A DNA stretch of 64,000 nucleotides, taken from positions 1-64,000 of the forward strand of contig NZ_JARVSF010000006.1 in assembly GCF_030209355.1 (NCBI RefSeq), written 5' to 3'. The notes beneath the pieces were generated by a model, which did not search any database, was not told where the DNA came from, and worked only from the letters and a program-made list of their open reading frames with translations. Positions 49,078 to 57,577 of the stretch are shown piece after piece. The translations under genes were made by a program, and so were the position numbers. This stretch comes from Pseudarthrobacter sp. fls2-241-R2A-127 (GTDB lineage: Bacteria; Actinomycetota; Actinomycetes; Actinomycetales; Micrococcaceae). The number at the start of each line of letters is the position of its first letter. Position 1 is the first letter of the stretch.

Positions 49078-51249
49078 ATGGCGAAGAAGCGCAAGCGCAG
49101 GCATGGATTCGGCGGAGCCATGGGACGGCTCGCAGGGTTCTTTGCCGCAAGCATCCTGTCCGGGGTACTCGCTGCCAGCCTGGTGGTTCCCGCGGTGGCG
49201 GCTGCCGGCCTCGGCGTCAGCTCTTCGATTGGCTTCTTTGACAGCCTGCCCGCTGACCTGACCGTCCAGCCGCCGTCGCAAGCCACCAAAGTTCTGACCT
49301 CCGACGGCCAGCCGATCGCCACCCTCTACGCGGAGAACCGCGTGCGGGTGCCGCTGGACCAGATGTCCCCCTTCATCAAGGACGCCATCGTTTCGATCGA
49401 GGACAGCAGGTTCTATGAGCATGCCGGAGTGGACCCGCAGGGCATCCTCCGCGCACTGTTTTCCAACCTGACCAAAGGCGGCGAGCAAGGGGCGTCCACC
49501 ATCACCCAGCAATACGTCACCAACGTCCTCAACGAAGCGCAGCTTTCCCAGGGCAGGCCGGATGCGGTGGTCCTGAGCGGGCAGAAAAACCTCGGTGACA
49601 AGCTGCGGGAGATGAAGTTGGCTATCGCCCTGGACAAGAAGTACACCAAGGACCAAATCCTCGAGGGCTACCTGAACATCGTATTTTTCAGCAGCAACGC
49701 CTACGGGATTGAAGCCGCGGCCAGGTATTTCTTCAGCACCACGGCGAAGGACCTCACCTTGCCGCAGGCAGCCCTGTTGGCCGGGCTTGTGAACAGTCCC
49801 ACGTTCTACAATCCGGCCACCCACCCGGACAATTCGGTGGTGCGCCGCAACCAGGTCCTGTCCGAAATGCTCCGACTGGGAAAGATCACCCGGGCCCAGC
49901 ACGATGAGGCCGTGGCCGCTCCCATCGACTTGAAGATCACGCCCCAGGAACAGGGGTGCGCCAATGCGGCCATGGCGCCATATTTCTGCGATTACGTTTC
50001 CCACCTGATCCTGAACAATCCCGCCTTTGGGCAAAGCGAGGCCGACCGGGAACGGCTGCTGTACCGGGGCGGACTCACGATCGTGACCACCCTGGACAGC
50101 AGGCTCCAGGCCGCAGCCCAGGCGCAGGTGGACGGAACTGCGGGCGCCAACCCGGACCACTGGGCCGCATCCCTGGTGAGCATCCAGCCCGGCAGCGGCA
50201 AGATCCTGGCGATGGCCCAAAACACGGTCTTCCTTCCACAAGCCGGCAAATTCGACACCAACCTGAATTTCAATGTGGATGCCAAGGACGCACAGGGCAA
50301 TGACCTCAACGGGGCCGGCGGGTTCCAGCCGGGATCGACCATGAAGCCCTTCACGTTCGCCGAGTGGCTGAACGAAGGGAAGGCCCTCACGGCGGTGGTG
50401 GACGCGTCACGCCGTGTCTATCCCCTCGACTTTCCGTGGAAGGACAGCTGCGGCAAAGTGCTGGGCGCCTATGACACCGCGCAGAACAACCCCACGCTTG
50501 GCGCGGCCGACGACCTGCAGAACGCCGAAGACGGTTTTTACCGGCCGATGCCCGTCAATTACGGCCTGTACAACTCGATCAACACCGCCACGTTCGCCTC
50601 CGCATCACAACTGGATTTCTGTGGCATCCAAAAGATGGTCGACTCGGTAGGACTGCACAGCGGGCTGGACAGCACGCCGGTCAATATGCACCAACTGGGA
50701 AACCTGCTGGGCGGCACCGGAGTGGCGCCCCTGACCCTGGCCAACGCCTTTGCAACCTTCGCCACGGCGGGCCGCTACTGCACGCCCATTGCCTTGGTGG
50801 AGGTCACTGATGCCGCGGGTGCGAAACTTCCCGTCCAGGCCCCGGACTGCCATGACGCCGTCAAACCTGACGTGGCCCGCGGTGTGAACTCCGTGCTGCA
50901 GGACGTTCTGAAGCGGGGCTCCGGCGTGTGGATCAACCCGAAGGTGCAGGACAAGTTCCCCACCGCGGCCAAGACCGGAACGTCGAACAACAACGGCTCC
51001 ACCTGGGTGGTGGGCTACACCACCGGGCTGGTCACGGCGTCCTTCTTCGGGGATGCCCTGGGAGGCCAGACGCGGGCCGGCCAGAACGTCACCATCAACG
51101 GCACGTTCTATCCCAGCCTGGACGGGTACATGATCGCCGGTCCGCAGTGGGCCAACTACATGCTCAGGGTGGCAGCGCTGTATCCCGCAGCACCGTTCGC
51201 GCCACCGCCCGCCTCTATGATCGGCGCAAGTCCCACTCCGAAACCCTGA
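49078..51249 (+). CDS. Class A penicillin-binding protein (bifunctional PBP1-type)
   Basis: A 723-residue cell-wall synthase with transglycosylase and transpeptidase activity. A basic N-terminus and one membrane anchor (residues 15-45) precede the GT51 domain (75-260: EDSRFYEHAGVDPQGI with catalytic Glu, GASTITQQYV, EGYLNIVFFSSNAYGIEAAA, core EGYLNIVFF). The transpeptidase domain has the SxxK motif in PGSTMKPF (residue 420 area), SIN in YNSINTA near 500, and KTGTS near 640. No PASTA domain. It is divergent from the PadR gene and shares its operator region. Confidence 0.93.
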   Translation: MAKKRKRRHGFGGAMGRLAGFFAASILSGVLAASLVVPAVAAAGLGVSSSIGFFDSLPADLTVQPPSQATKVLTSDGQPIATLYAENRVRVPLDQMSPFIKDAIVSIEDSRFYEHAGVDPQGILRALFSNLTKGGEQGASTITQQYVTNVLNEAQLSQGRPDAVVLSGQKNLGDKLREMKLAIALDKKYTKDQILEGYLNIVFFSSNAYGIEAAARYFFSTTAKDLTLPQAALLAGLVNSPTFYNPATHPDNSVVRRNQVLSEMLRLGKITRAQHDEAVAAPIDLKITPQEQGCANAAMAPYFCDYVSHLILNNPAFGQSEADRERLLYRGGLTIVTTLDSRLQAAAQAQVDGTAGANPDHWAASLVSIQPGSGKILAMAQNTVFLPQAGKFDTNLNFNVDAKDAQGNDLNGAGGFQPGSTMKPFTFAEWLNEGKALTAVVDASRRVYPLDFPWKDSCGKVLGAYDTAQNNPTLGAADDLQNAEDGFYRPMPVNYGLYNSINTATFASASQLDFCGIQKMVDSVGLHSGLDSTPVNMHQLGNLLGGTGVAPLTLANAFATFATAGRYCTPIALVEVTDAAGAKLPVQAPDCHDAVKPDVARGVNSVLQDVLKRGSGVWINPKVQDKFPTAAKTGTSNNNGSTWVVGYTTGLVTASFFGDALGGQTRAGQNVTINGTFYPSLDGYMIAGPQWANYMLRVAALYPAAPFAPPPASMIGASPTPKP

Positions 51250-51303
51250 CGCATGAGCCAGCACGGAGAAACCTGGGCGATCACTGACGGCGCCGAAAAA
51301 GCG

Positions 51304-51903
51304 CTAGCCCTGGCCCGCACCCCTCCACAACCGCTGCCACCATGAGCGCCCGGGCTCAGGCTCTGCGGGTGCTTCCGCCGCGCGCGCTGCCCGGCGGCTC
51401 CGCCAGCGGTCCAACTCCTCGTCCACGTCCCGCGTCTTGGTGATGACAGGCGGGCCGCCCTGCAGTTGCCGGCGCGCATCGATGACCCGCCTGTTGAAGT
51501 CCTGCAGGAGGTCCCGGGCCTGCTGCTCCGTGTATTGGGCATCGAGCGTGGCATCGAGTTCGGCGTCCTCGGCGCGGAGCAGGATGGCCGCCGGTCCCAG
51601 GCCGCTGATATTTTCCCGCTGGATCAGCCCCTTGACCCACCAGTCCGGATCATAGGAGTCGCCGAGGCCGGGGATTGGTTTGCCTGCGTATTTGAGGTTG
51701 TCGAATTTTCCCTGCGCCATTGCATCGCGGACCAGGTATTCCGCGCGGGCAGCGTCGCCGACCTTGCGGCGCTTGTCGCGCTCCTGCGCCTCCCGGGCAT
51801 CCAGCGCGGCTTCTTCCTCGGCGCTGATGCCGGCGCCGCGGTACGAACGCAGCCCTGCTGCCCGCTCAAGTCGCTTGCGGAAACCCGCTGACCCGCCACT
51901 CAT
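51304..51903 (-). CDS. DUF1992 (DnaJ-homologue C28-like) protein
   Basis: A 199-residue, charged helical protein with the DUF1992 domain at residues 40-135: AMAQGKFDNLKYAGKPIPGL (core GKFDNLKYAGKPIP), DPDWWVKGLIQRENISGLGP (core DWWVKGLIQREN). Function unknown; related domains occur in co-chaperone-like proteins. The Trp/Arg-rich C-terminus ends WWQRLWRGAGQG. Start ATG 51903 after GAGGCGG. Confidence 0.82.
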   Translation of the reverse strand: MSGGSAGFRKRLERAAGLRSYRGAGISAEEEAALDAREAQERDKRRKVGDAARAEYLVRDAMAQGKFDNLKYAGKPIPGLGDSYDPDWWVKGLIQRENISGLGPAAILLRAEDAELDATLDAQYTEQQARDLLQDFNRRVIDARRQLQGGPPVITKTRDVDEELDRWRSRRAARAAEAPAEPEPGRSWWQRLWRGAGQG

Positions 51904-51985
51904 TGCCGCCACCGCCTCACGTCAGGTTGGTCCGCCTTCCAGTATTCCGGCGCCGGCTTGCACGTTCAACGCCGGGGGTGGGCGG

Positions 51986-52011
51986 ACGACGGCGGGACGT
52001 CCCGCCGTCGT
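51986..52011. repeat. 26-base perfect palindrome
   Basis: Arm ACGACGGCGGGAC is followed directly by its exact complement with no spacer. It lies in the 150-base gap between DUF1992 and SRPBCC genes on the minus strand. The arm shares the 13-mer GCACGACGGCGGG seen at 46564 and twice at 59664-59694, so it is likely a recurrent terminator-type module. Confidence 0.7.
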
Positions 52012-52055
52012 GCACCCACCCTGCGCCGGGGAAACGTCCTGCCGGCTGCCGGGCC

Positions 52056-52553
52056 TCAGATGCTGGCGCGGCCGGCGAGGATGCCGTCGATCTGCCCGGC
52101 GGCCAGTTTCATGCCTTCCTCCATGCCCATGGCAACCATCTGCTCCAACTGCTCCTCGGACTCGAACGCGGAATGGATGGTCATGCGCGTCCGCTCCCCC
52201 ACCGGCTCGATGGTGACGGTTGCATGGGTAACGCCCAGGTCACCCGTTGGGTTGCCGTCGCTGTCCGCGAACCCGTCGTCGAACTGGAGCTCCCGGGGTG
52301 CCTCTATGGCCGTGAACTCCCACCAGCCATGGGCCTTTTCCCCTTCCGGACCGGTCATGTAGTAATTGGCGCGGCCGCCGGGGACGAAGTCGTGCTTGTG
52401 GAACGTGGCCGGCCAGGTGGGCGGTCCCCACCAGCGCTCAAGCTGGCGGGGGTCCTCCCATAGCTGCCAGACGCGTTCGACGCCGGCGTCGAACTCAGCG
52501 ACCAGCGTCAGGGAGAGCGCTTCGGGATTCTTGTCCATTCTGATGACTGCCAT
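52056..52553 (-). CDS. SRPBCC (AHSA1-like) family protein
   Basis: A 165-residue START/Bet v1-like fold protein. Typical of AHSA1-type SRPBCC proteins are FDAGVERVWQLWEDPRQLERWW (core VERVWQLWEDPRQLERWWGP), PATFHKHDFVPGGRANYYM (core HDFVPGGRANYYMTGP) and the C-terminal helix MVAMGMEEGMKL. Ligand unknown. It is the second gene after an ArsR-like regulator, a pairing common in actinobacteria. Confidence 0.88.
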   Translation of the reverse strand: MAVIRMDKNPEALSLTLVAEFDAGVERVWQLWEDPRQLERWWGPPTWPATFHKHDFVPGGRANYYMTGPEGEKAHGWWEFTAIEAPRELQFDDGFADSDGNPTGDLGVTHATVTIEPVGERTRMTIHSAFESEEQLEQMVAMGMEEGMKLAAGQIDGILAGRASI

Positions 52554-52565
52554 GGCCGTGCCTTC

Positions 52566-52898
52566 CTAACCTTCAGCGAGAATGTCTGCCATCCTGGCGG
52601 CGCGCTGCCGCCAGATCTGTTCGTATTCGTCGAGCAGCCGCCGGGCTTTCTGGAGCCCCTCGTGGTTGCCCCGGACAATCTGCTCCCTTCCACGCTTTTC
52701 CTTGGTAACCAGTGATGCGCGTTCCAGTACCGCCACATGCTTCTGGACGGCGGCGAAACTCATGGCATAGAGGGCTGCGAGCCCGGAAACGGTGTACTCG
52801 CCCACCGTGGCCCGGCGGACGATGTCACGCCGGGTGGGATCGGCGAACGCCTGGAAGAGGCGGTCAAGTTCGGACTCCCGGAGCTGATCTACAACCAT
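52566..52898 (-). CDS. ArsR family regulator of SRPBCC operon
   Basis: A 110-residue winged-helix repressor without metal-binding Cys or His clusters. The HTH spans residues 28-70: FADPTRRDIVRRATVGEYTV (core ADPTRRDIVRR), AVQKHVAVLERASLVTKEKRG (core VQKHVAVLERASLV). Its start codon lies inside the palindrome ACAACCATTTGGTTGT, a strong sign of autoregulation. The SRPBCC gene follows 12 bases later. Confidence 0.88.
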   Translation of the reverse strand: MVVDQLRESELDRLFQAFADPTRRDIVRRATVGEYTVSGLAALYAMSFAAVQKHVAVLERASLVTKEKRGREQIVRGNHEGLQKARRLLDEYEQIWRQRAARMADILAEG

Positions 52899-52906
52899 TT
52901 GGTTGT
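52891..52906. promoter_or_regulatory. Operator over the ArsR start codon
   Basis: ACAACCATTTGGTTGT: six-base perfect arms around ATTT, covering the ATG of the ArsR gene. Similar aaccatttggtt sites are typical for ArsR/SRPBCC pairs. Confidence 0.65.
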
Positions 52907-52987
52907 ACGTTAGTCCGCCGAACGGCGGGAGTCAATGGTTCCTGGCGGTCACGCCCGCCAGCACCCCGGGCTTTCCGGCAGTGGCTG

Positions 52988-53722
52988 CTAGGAGTCGAAG
53001 TGGGTCTTCACGCCATCGCCGGACAGCTGCGCGATGAGCTCGCCGGCCACGTCCCGCAACTTCCGGTTGCGGTTGCTGGAGACCCGGGTAAGGATCTCCA
53101 TCGCCTCCTGCTGCGAGCAGCGGTTTTGCGCCATGATCACCCCGCACGCCACATTAATGGCGGTCCTGCTCTCGAGGGCCGCCTCAAGATCGTCAGCGCG
53201 GTTTTGGGCCGTATTGATCCGGACGGAGAGGTGCAGCGTGTTGTGGGCTGCGGCCGCGAAACCCACCGCTTTCTCATAAACGTCTGCCGTGAAAACGCCG
53301 GGCCTGGTCGCGAAGAAATTCAGGGCAGCTCCGGCGTCGCTGGTGATTTCCAGCGGTACGCCAAGCGTGCTGTGGACGTCGCGTTTAACCAGTTCCCGGT
53401 TGTAGGTCTCCCACCGCGAATCCTGGGCGACGTCGTCAATCAGCACCGGCGACATCTCCCGGAGGGCCCGGAGGCAGGGGCCGTCGCCCAGCATCTGCTC
53501 AACCTGGTCCAGCTCCAATGCGCGGGCGCTGCTGGCGGCCGCGGTGGACGGCCGCCGGCGCAGCTGGAGGGTAATGGCACACTCCACCTCGGTCCCGGCA
53601 CACTCTGACACCGTCTCTGCCGCCAGCCCGGAGAGGCCGGACAGGAATTCCACGGCGCTCCCGGCACCCACCAGGATCTCCTGCAGGTGATGAACAGTTT
53701 CGTTATCGACAGGATTCAGCAT
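52988..53722 (-). CDS. GAF-ANTAR domain regulator, second copy
   Basis: A 244-residue paralogue of the protein at 33179-33922. The GAF domain covers residues 25-165; the ANTAR domain residues 175-230 with SRTAINVACGVIMAQNRCSQQ (core CGVIMAQNRCSQQ) and AMEILTRVSSNRN. It would bind RNA hairpins and antiterminate target transcripts. The ligand and targets are not known; no target-like double hairpin with short loops was recognised nearby. Confidence 0.87.
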   Translation of the reverse strand: MLNPVDNETVHHLQEILVGAGSAVEFLSGLSGLAAETVSECAGTEVECAITLQLRRRPSTAAASSARALELDQVEQMLGDGPCLRALREMSPVLIDDVAQDSRWETYNRELVKRDVHSTLGVPLEITSDAGAALNFFATRPGVFTADVYEKAVGFAAAAHNTLHLSVRINTAQNRADDLEAALESRTAINVACGVIMAQNRCSQQEAMEILTRVSSNRNRKLRDVAGELIAQLSGDGVKTHFDS

Positions 53723-54008
53723 GGGTTCATCCTACGGTTGCGGTGCCGTCCGGAAGCGGCCCGAACCGACGAACAGCCGCCGCGCCGCCACTCATACGTG
53801 ATGAGACTCACGCGCAATAAAGCGCCATTTGGTCCGGCCCACCCTTCGGACTTGGGCACTATGGATATGCAGGGTGGGCAAGCTCCCACCCCGACATCCT
53901 GGTGACGCAACGAGGCCCACCGGTGAGCGCAGGCCACCGATCCCCGAAGCGTGGACAGGCCAATCCGACGGCCCGCAGGGCCGCACTGACGAAGGAAAGT
54001 ACTGAACA

Positions 54009-54206
54009 ATGACGTTTAACGCTGCCAAATCCGTAACGCTGAAGATCTGGGACCGGGCTTCTTTCCACGAGACCCTCGACTCCGCAGTGACGGACCTTTC
54101 CACCCGCCACAACACGACCGCCTGCCGCATCGCTGTCACCTGCAGCGGCCCCAACACGTTCACGCTGAGCGTTCGCGGCGACGAAGCGGCCCTGGTGGCC
54201 GCCTAA
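54009..54206 (+). CDS. Small hypothetical protein, 65 residues
   Basis: I do not recognise it. AAGGAAAG precedes the ATG and a strong terminator follows 11 bases after the stop, so it is a stand-alone, probably well-expressed gene. The sequence is compact and soluble (KIWDRASFHETLDSAVTDLS then CRIAVTCSGPNTFTLSV), suggesting a small alpha/beta domain. It ends next to the Asp23 operon but is transcriptionally separate. Confidence 0.7.
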   Translation: MTFNAAKSVTLKIWDRASFHETLDSAVTDLSTRHNTTACRIAVTCSGPNTFTLSVRGDEAALVAA

Positions 54207-54217
54207 GCAGCCCGCCA

Positions 54218-54266
54218 GGGGAGCGGACGACGACGGGACCTCCCGGCGCCGTCCGCTCCCCTTTTT
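54218..54266 (+). terminator. Intrinsic terminator after the 65-residue gene
   Basis: GGGGAGCGGACG (54218-54229) pairs with CGTCCGCTCCCC (54250-54261) and is followed by five T residues. Confidence 0.88.
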
Positions 54267-54280
54267 CATGCCCTCAGTCA

Positions 54281-54300
54281 GGTGTGACAGGGGTCACACC
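54281..54300. promoter_or_regulatory. Inverted repeat upstream of the Asp23 operon
   Basis: GGTGTGAC, spacer AGGG, GTCACACC: perfect eight-base arms, 100 bases before the first Asp23 gene. A likely operator for the envelope-stress operon; the regulator is unknown. Confidence 0.5.
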
Positions 54301-54400
54301 AAGAACTGCGTGACGTTTTCCGCCCTGGCACCGTCCTTACTTGTGAAGGCGCACACCGCGCCCTTGGAACCCTTATCCAGAACAAACAAGGAGTGACGCA

Positions 54401-54880
54401 ATGACTACCCAGGCGCAGAACCCTGCAGCAGTCCAGCAGAAGAAGGCAGCTGCCGCCCCCGGCCATGAACTGTCCCCCGCCAACGGCGAGGACGGCCGCG
54501 GACGCACCACGGTGGCCGATGGCGTAGTGGCAAAGATCGCCGGCATCGCCATCCAGGAGATCGACGGCGTGTACGCGCTGGGCGGCGGCGCAGCCCGCGC
54601 CATCGGCACCCTCCGCGAGAAGGTTGGACAGAAGGACCTCACCCAGGGCGTCAGCGTTGAGGTCGGCCAGACCCAGGTGGCGGTGGATGTCACCCTGGTG
54701 GTTGAGTACCCGCACCCCCTGCAGCAGGTAGCCGACCGCGCCCGCGACGCCGTTTACACGGCAGTGGAGGACCTGGTGGGCATGGAAGTCACCGAGGTCA
54801 ACATCACCATCACCGACATCCACGTCCCGTCCGAGGGCGACGACACGGACGACGCCGAGCGCGAGCCGAGGGTCGCATGA
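54401..54880 (+). CDS. Asp23/Gls24 family envelope stress protein
   Basis: A 159-residue Asp23 protein. Such proteins form cytoplasmic assemblies beneath the membrane, anchored by AmaP, and protect the envelope under stress. The domain covers residues 35-150: TTVADGVVAKIAGIAIQEIDGV (core AKIAGIAIQEIDGVYALGG), DVTLVVEYPHPLQQVADRAR (core VVEYPHPLQQVADRARD) and VNITITDIHVP. The N-terminus is Ala/Gln-rich and the C-terminus acidic. AAGGAG precedes the ATG. It overlaps the next gene by four bases and leads the operon. Confidence 0.92.
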   Translation: MTTQAQNPAAVQQKKAAAAPGHELSPANGEDGRGRTTVADGVVAKIAGIAIQEIDGVYALGGGAARAIGTLREKVGQKDLTQGVSVEVGQTQVAVDVTLVVEYPHPLQQVADRARDAVYTAVEDLVGMEVTEVNITITDIHVPSEGDDTDDAEREPRVA

Positions 54881-55068
54881 CCCCCGTCGTCGCCGGCACG
54901 GCAGCCGGGGCCGTACTGGCCGCGGCAGCCCTGGCCTTCGGTTTCTGGGGCTTCCTGCTGACTGCCATCTTTATGGCCATCGGCGCGGTCCTGGGCCGGG
55001 CGGCCGAGGGGCAACTGGACCTCGGCGCCGTGCTGGACGCCCTGCGCGGCCGGCGCTCGTCGTCGTGA
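54877..55068 (+). CDS. Small membrane protein (DUF2273-like)
   Basis: A 63-residue protein with one or two hydrophobic helices (residues 5-45) and a basic tail GRRSSS, resembling DUF2273 proteins that accompany Asp23 in Gram-positive bacteria. Overlaps Asp23 (ATGA) at the start and the next gene (GTGA) at its end. Likely part of the membrane anchor of the Asp23 layer. Confidence 0.8.
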   Translation: MTPVVAGTAAGAVLAAAALAFGFWGFLLTAIFMAIGAVLGRAAEGQLDLGAVLDALRGRRSSS

Positions 55069-55430
55069 CCCGCCGGGGCCACACCCGGATCGCACCGGCT
55101 GCCCTGCGGCACACCCTGGAAACCGTGGCCGCCGGCGCGTATGGCATCCCGCGGAACGACGTCTCCGCCGCAGTCCGGGACGATGCCGGAAAACTGGGGG
55201 TCGATCTCCAGATGCGGCTCCCGGTTCCCCAACTCCTGGCCTCGGCACCGGAGGGAAGGGAGCAACACTCCACCTTCGAGCAGGCAAACATTGCCCGGCT
55301 CAGGATCGCCTTCGCCGGGCGGCGGATCACCGGGATGGAGATAGGCCGGATCAACCTCCGGCTCACCGCGGCATCGCGGGCGGCGAAGGAAGCCCGCACG
55401 GACCGTGCACAGGAACAGGACGGGAGGTAA
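55065..55430 (+). CDS. Asp23-like small protein, divergent
   Basis: A 121-residue soluble protein. Its order of elements (HTLETVAAGAYGIPRNDVSAA, core VAAGAYGIPRNDVSA, then LRIAFAGRRITGMEIGRINLRL, core AGRRITGMEIGRINLRL) resembles a shortened, diverged Asp23-type alpha/beta domain, but family assignment is inference. GTG start overlaps the DUF2273-like stop. It lies two bases before the DUF6286 gene. Confidence 0.6.
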   Translation: MTRRGHTRIAPAALRHTLETVAAGAYGIPRNDVSAAVRDDAGKLGVDLQMRLPVPQLLASAPEGREQHSTFEQANIARLRIAFAGRRITGMEIGRINLRLTAASRAAKEARTDRAQEQDGR

Positions 55431-55432
55431 CC

Positions 55433-56014
55433 ATGAACCAGGGCCGCATGCAAAAGCGGATGCTCCGGAGGGAGACGCACTCATCGCGCACCGGACTGTC
55501 CGTGGCCACTGCCGTGCTGTTGCTCGCCGGCTTCCTGTGGCTGGGGGCTGAGTGCGTCCTCGCTTTGATGGGGCGTGGGCCGCTGGTGGCCAGCCCCGAT
55601 GCCATGGCGACTGCCATCAAAGACCTGCCCCAGGCGGTGCAACCCGCCGCGATGACGGCTGCCGGCACAGCCGCGGCGGTGCTCGGTGCCGTGCTTCTGG
55701 TGGCTGCCGTCAAGGGCGGCCGCCGGGGGCGCCGGGCCATGCACAGCGAACGCCTCGCACTGGTGGTGGATGACGAAGCAATCGCCGCCGCCGTTTCACG
55801 CCAAGTGCGCCTCGCCGCGAACCTGGCGCCGGAGCAGGTGAGCACAACGGTAGGCCGCCGCCACGCCCGCGTGTCGGTCCGGCCGACGTCGGGCCGGCCC
55901 CTTGACCGGGAAGCCCTCACCCAGGCGGCAGCGCGGGAAGTCGCATCCTGCCGGCTTGCCAGGAACCTGGCCGCGGACGTGTCCATTGCCGTGGAAGGGG
56001 CAGTAGGACGATGA
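55433..56014 (+). CDS. DUF6286 family membrane protein
   Basis: A 193-residue protein with two membrane helices (residues 22-45 and 72-92) and a C-terminal cytoplasmic alpha/beta domain (105-190, VRLAANLAPEQVSTTVGRRHARVSV, core VSTTVGRRHARVSVRP). Domain order and context match DUF6286 proteins of actinobacterial Gls24 loci. Its stop overlaps the AmaP-like start by four bases. Probably part of the membrane scaffold. Confidence 0.8.
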   Translation: MNQGRMQKRMLRRETHSSRTGLSVATAVLLLAGFLWLGAECVLALMGRGPLVASPDAMATAIKDLPQAVQPAAMTAAGTAAAVLGAVLLVAAVKGGRRGRRAMHSERLALVVDDEAIAAAVSRQVRLAANLAPEQVSTTVGRRHARVSVRPTSGRPLDREALTQAAAREVASCRLARNLAADVSIAVEGAVGR

Positions 56015-56631
56015 ACAACACGAACAGGGCACTGAACCGGTCCTTCCTGGCCCTTGCCGGGGTGGTGCTCGCCGGCACGGGGATCCTGGTGGCGGCCGCC
56101 GGGCTGAATGCCGATGTCCGCGCGGGCTGGACCACAATTGCCGGCACTGCGTTGACGGCATGGCAGCGCTTGCGGGAGACAGCACCGTCGCCGGAACCGC
56201 TGGGAAGCTGGTGGGCTATGGCAGTGCCCGCGGTGCTGCTGCTCGGGGCCATCATCACCATCTTCTGGCTGTCCCGTCAAGGCGGGGGCCGGACCAGGAC
56301 GGCGGCACGGCAGGACGACGCGGAACTGGGCGATACGGCTGTGGACGTCTCCTATCTGGCGGCAGCCGTGGAAGCAGCGCTGGAAGGCAACAGGGCCGTC
56401 GTCGGCAGCTCCCTGACCGCATGGCGCCGGCGCGGCTCGAAAGACACCGCACGCACCTCCCTGCGCCTGACCCTTCAGGCACGCCGCGGCGCCTCCCCGC
56501 GGGAGGTCGCGGACGTGGCCGAGGAACTGGTCAGCGCCATTGATGCGCTCCTGGGCCATCGCAACGACGTCCTGGTCCGAATAGGAACTGGAACCAGGAC
56601 CAAACTGGCCCGGGCACTGCGCGCGGGCTAG
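56011..56631 (+). CDS. AmaP-like Asp23 membrane anchor
   Basis: A 206-residue protein with an N-terminal helix (residues 12-32) starting NRALNRSFLALAGVVLAGTG (core ALNRSFLALAGVVLAG), a second helix (67-87) and a cytoplasmic alpha/beta domain to the end. This matches the architecture of AmaP, which tethers Asp23 to the membrane. The final domain resembles that of the DUF6286 neighbour (SLRLTLQARRGASPREVADVA, core RLTLQARRGASPREVADV). Overlaps the preceding gene by four bases. Confidence 0.8.
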   Translation: MNNTNRALNRSFLALAGVVLAGTGILVAAAGLNADVRAGWTTIAGTALTAWQRLRETAPSPEPLGSWWAMAVPAVLLLGAIITIFWLSRQGGGRTRTAARQDDAELGDTAVDVSYLAAAVEAALEGNRAVVGSSLTAWRRRGSKDTARTSLRLTLQARRGASPREVADVAEELVSAIDALLGHRNDVLVRIGTGTRTKLARALRAG

Positions 56632-56665
56632 CAAGAAACCGAACACGACAGAAAGGCACATCATC

Positions 56666-56896
56666 ATGGGACTCGACGACAAGCTCAACAACGCGGCCAC
56701 CAACCACCTCGGCGCCGCCAAGGAAGGTGCCGGAAAGCTGACCGGCAACGAGGAACTGGAGCGCGAGGGCCAGCGTGACCAGGCCCAGGCGAAGCTTCAG
56801 GAAGCTGGCGAAAAGGTCAAGGATGCCGCCAAGGGCATCGGCAGCAACCTCAAGGAAGCTGCGGCCAAGGTCAAAGAAGGTTTCAGCAAAGACTAG
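56666..56896 (+). CDS. CsbD family protein
   Basis: A 76-residue CsbD stress protein, predicted as amphipathic helices: MGLDDKLNNAATNHLGAAKE (core LNNAATNHLGAAKEGAGKLTG), then Gln/Glu/Lys/Ala repeats (QAQAKLQEAGEKVKDAAKG). CsbD is induced by general stress in many bacteria; mechanism unknown. GAAAGGCAC precedes the ATG, 34 bases after AmaP. It belongs to the envelope-stress operon. Confidence 0.9.
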   Translation: MGLDDKLNNAATNHLGAAKEGAGKLTGNEELEREGQRDQAQAKLQEAGEKVKDAAKGIGSNLKEAAAKVKEGFSKD

Positions 56897-56992
56897 CCAA
56901 TCCCAGCGGCAGGCCCGCGGTACCGTCCCGGCGGTCCGCGGACCTGCCTGCCGCGCGTCCGGCGTTCGCGCCGCCAGTGAAAGCAGGGTTCG

Positions 56993-57577
56993 GTGACAGG
57001 TTCACCCTTGATGCGGGACCACTTGGACGTGGTCCCCGATGCCATTTTGGTGGGCAGGGCCGCCGACGGCGATACGGCAGCCTTCGAGGCCCTCGCCCGG
57101 CGTTACGGCCCACACATGCGGGCTTCCGCGCGCAGGTTGACAGGCTCCTACGCTGACGCCGACGATGCCGTGCAGGAAGCGCTGGTCCAGGCGTGGAAGC
57201 AAATGGACACCCTGCGGGAACCGGCAGCTGTGAAAGGTTGGCTGCTGCGGCTCACGGGCAGCCGGAGCATCGATCTGCTGCGCCGACGCCGGAACCACTC
57301 CAGCCTGGCCGGCGGAGAGGAAGACGCACCGCCGGACACTGTCGCTCCCGGAGCCGGGCCGGAGACAACCGCAGTAGCCGGCGCGGGCATTGAATCACTG
57401 AAAGCCGCCCTGGAAACCCTGCCCGAAGAGCAGCGGCGCTGCTGGATCCTTAAAGAGATCAACGGGCAGAGCTATGAAGAAATTGCGCAAACGCTGAACA
57501 TCAGCCCAGCCAGTGTCCGGGGGCGGCTTGCCCGTGCCAGGACTGCATTGGTCCGCGAAATGGAGGATTGGCGATGA
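56993..57577 (+). CDS. RNA polymerase sigma factor (ECF-like, sigma-70 family)
   Basis: A 194-residue group-4-type sigma factor. Region 2 covers residues 20-90 (ADADDAVQEALVQAWKQM near 50, the polymerase-binding segment); region 4 covers 120-190 (LPEEQRRCWILKEINGQSYEEIA, core EEQRRCWILKEINGQSYEEIA, then the recognition helix ISPASVRGRLARARTAL). No extra domain. GTG 56993 is listed; ATG 57011 is an alternative. Its last four bases overlap the next gene, which encodes a zinc-finger, Asp23-like protein, indicating a sigma/anti-sigma pair. Confidence 0.9.
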   Translation: MTGSPLMRDHLDVVPDAILVGRAADGDTAAFEALARRYGPHMRASARRLTGSYADADDAVQEALVQAWKQMDTLREPAAVKGWLLRLTGSRSIDLLRRRRNHSSLAGGEEDAPPDTVAPGAGPETTAVAGAGIESLKAALETLPEEQRRCWILKEINGQSYEEIAQTLNISPASVRGRLARARTALVREMEDWR

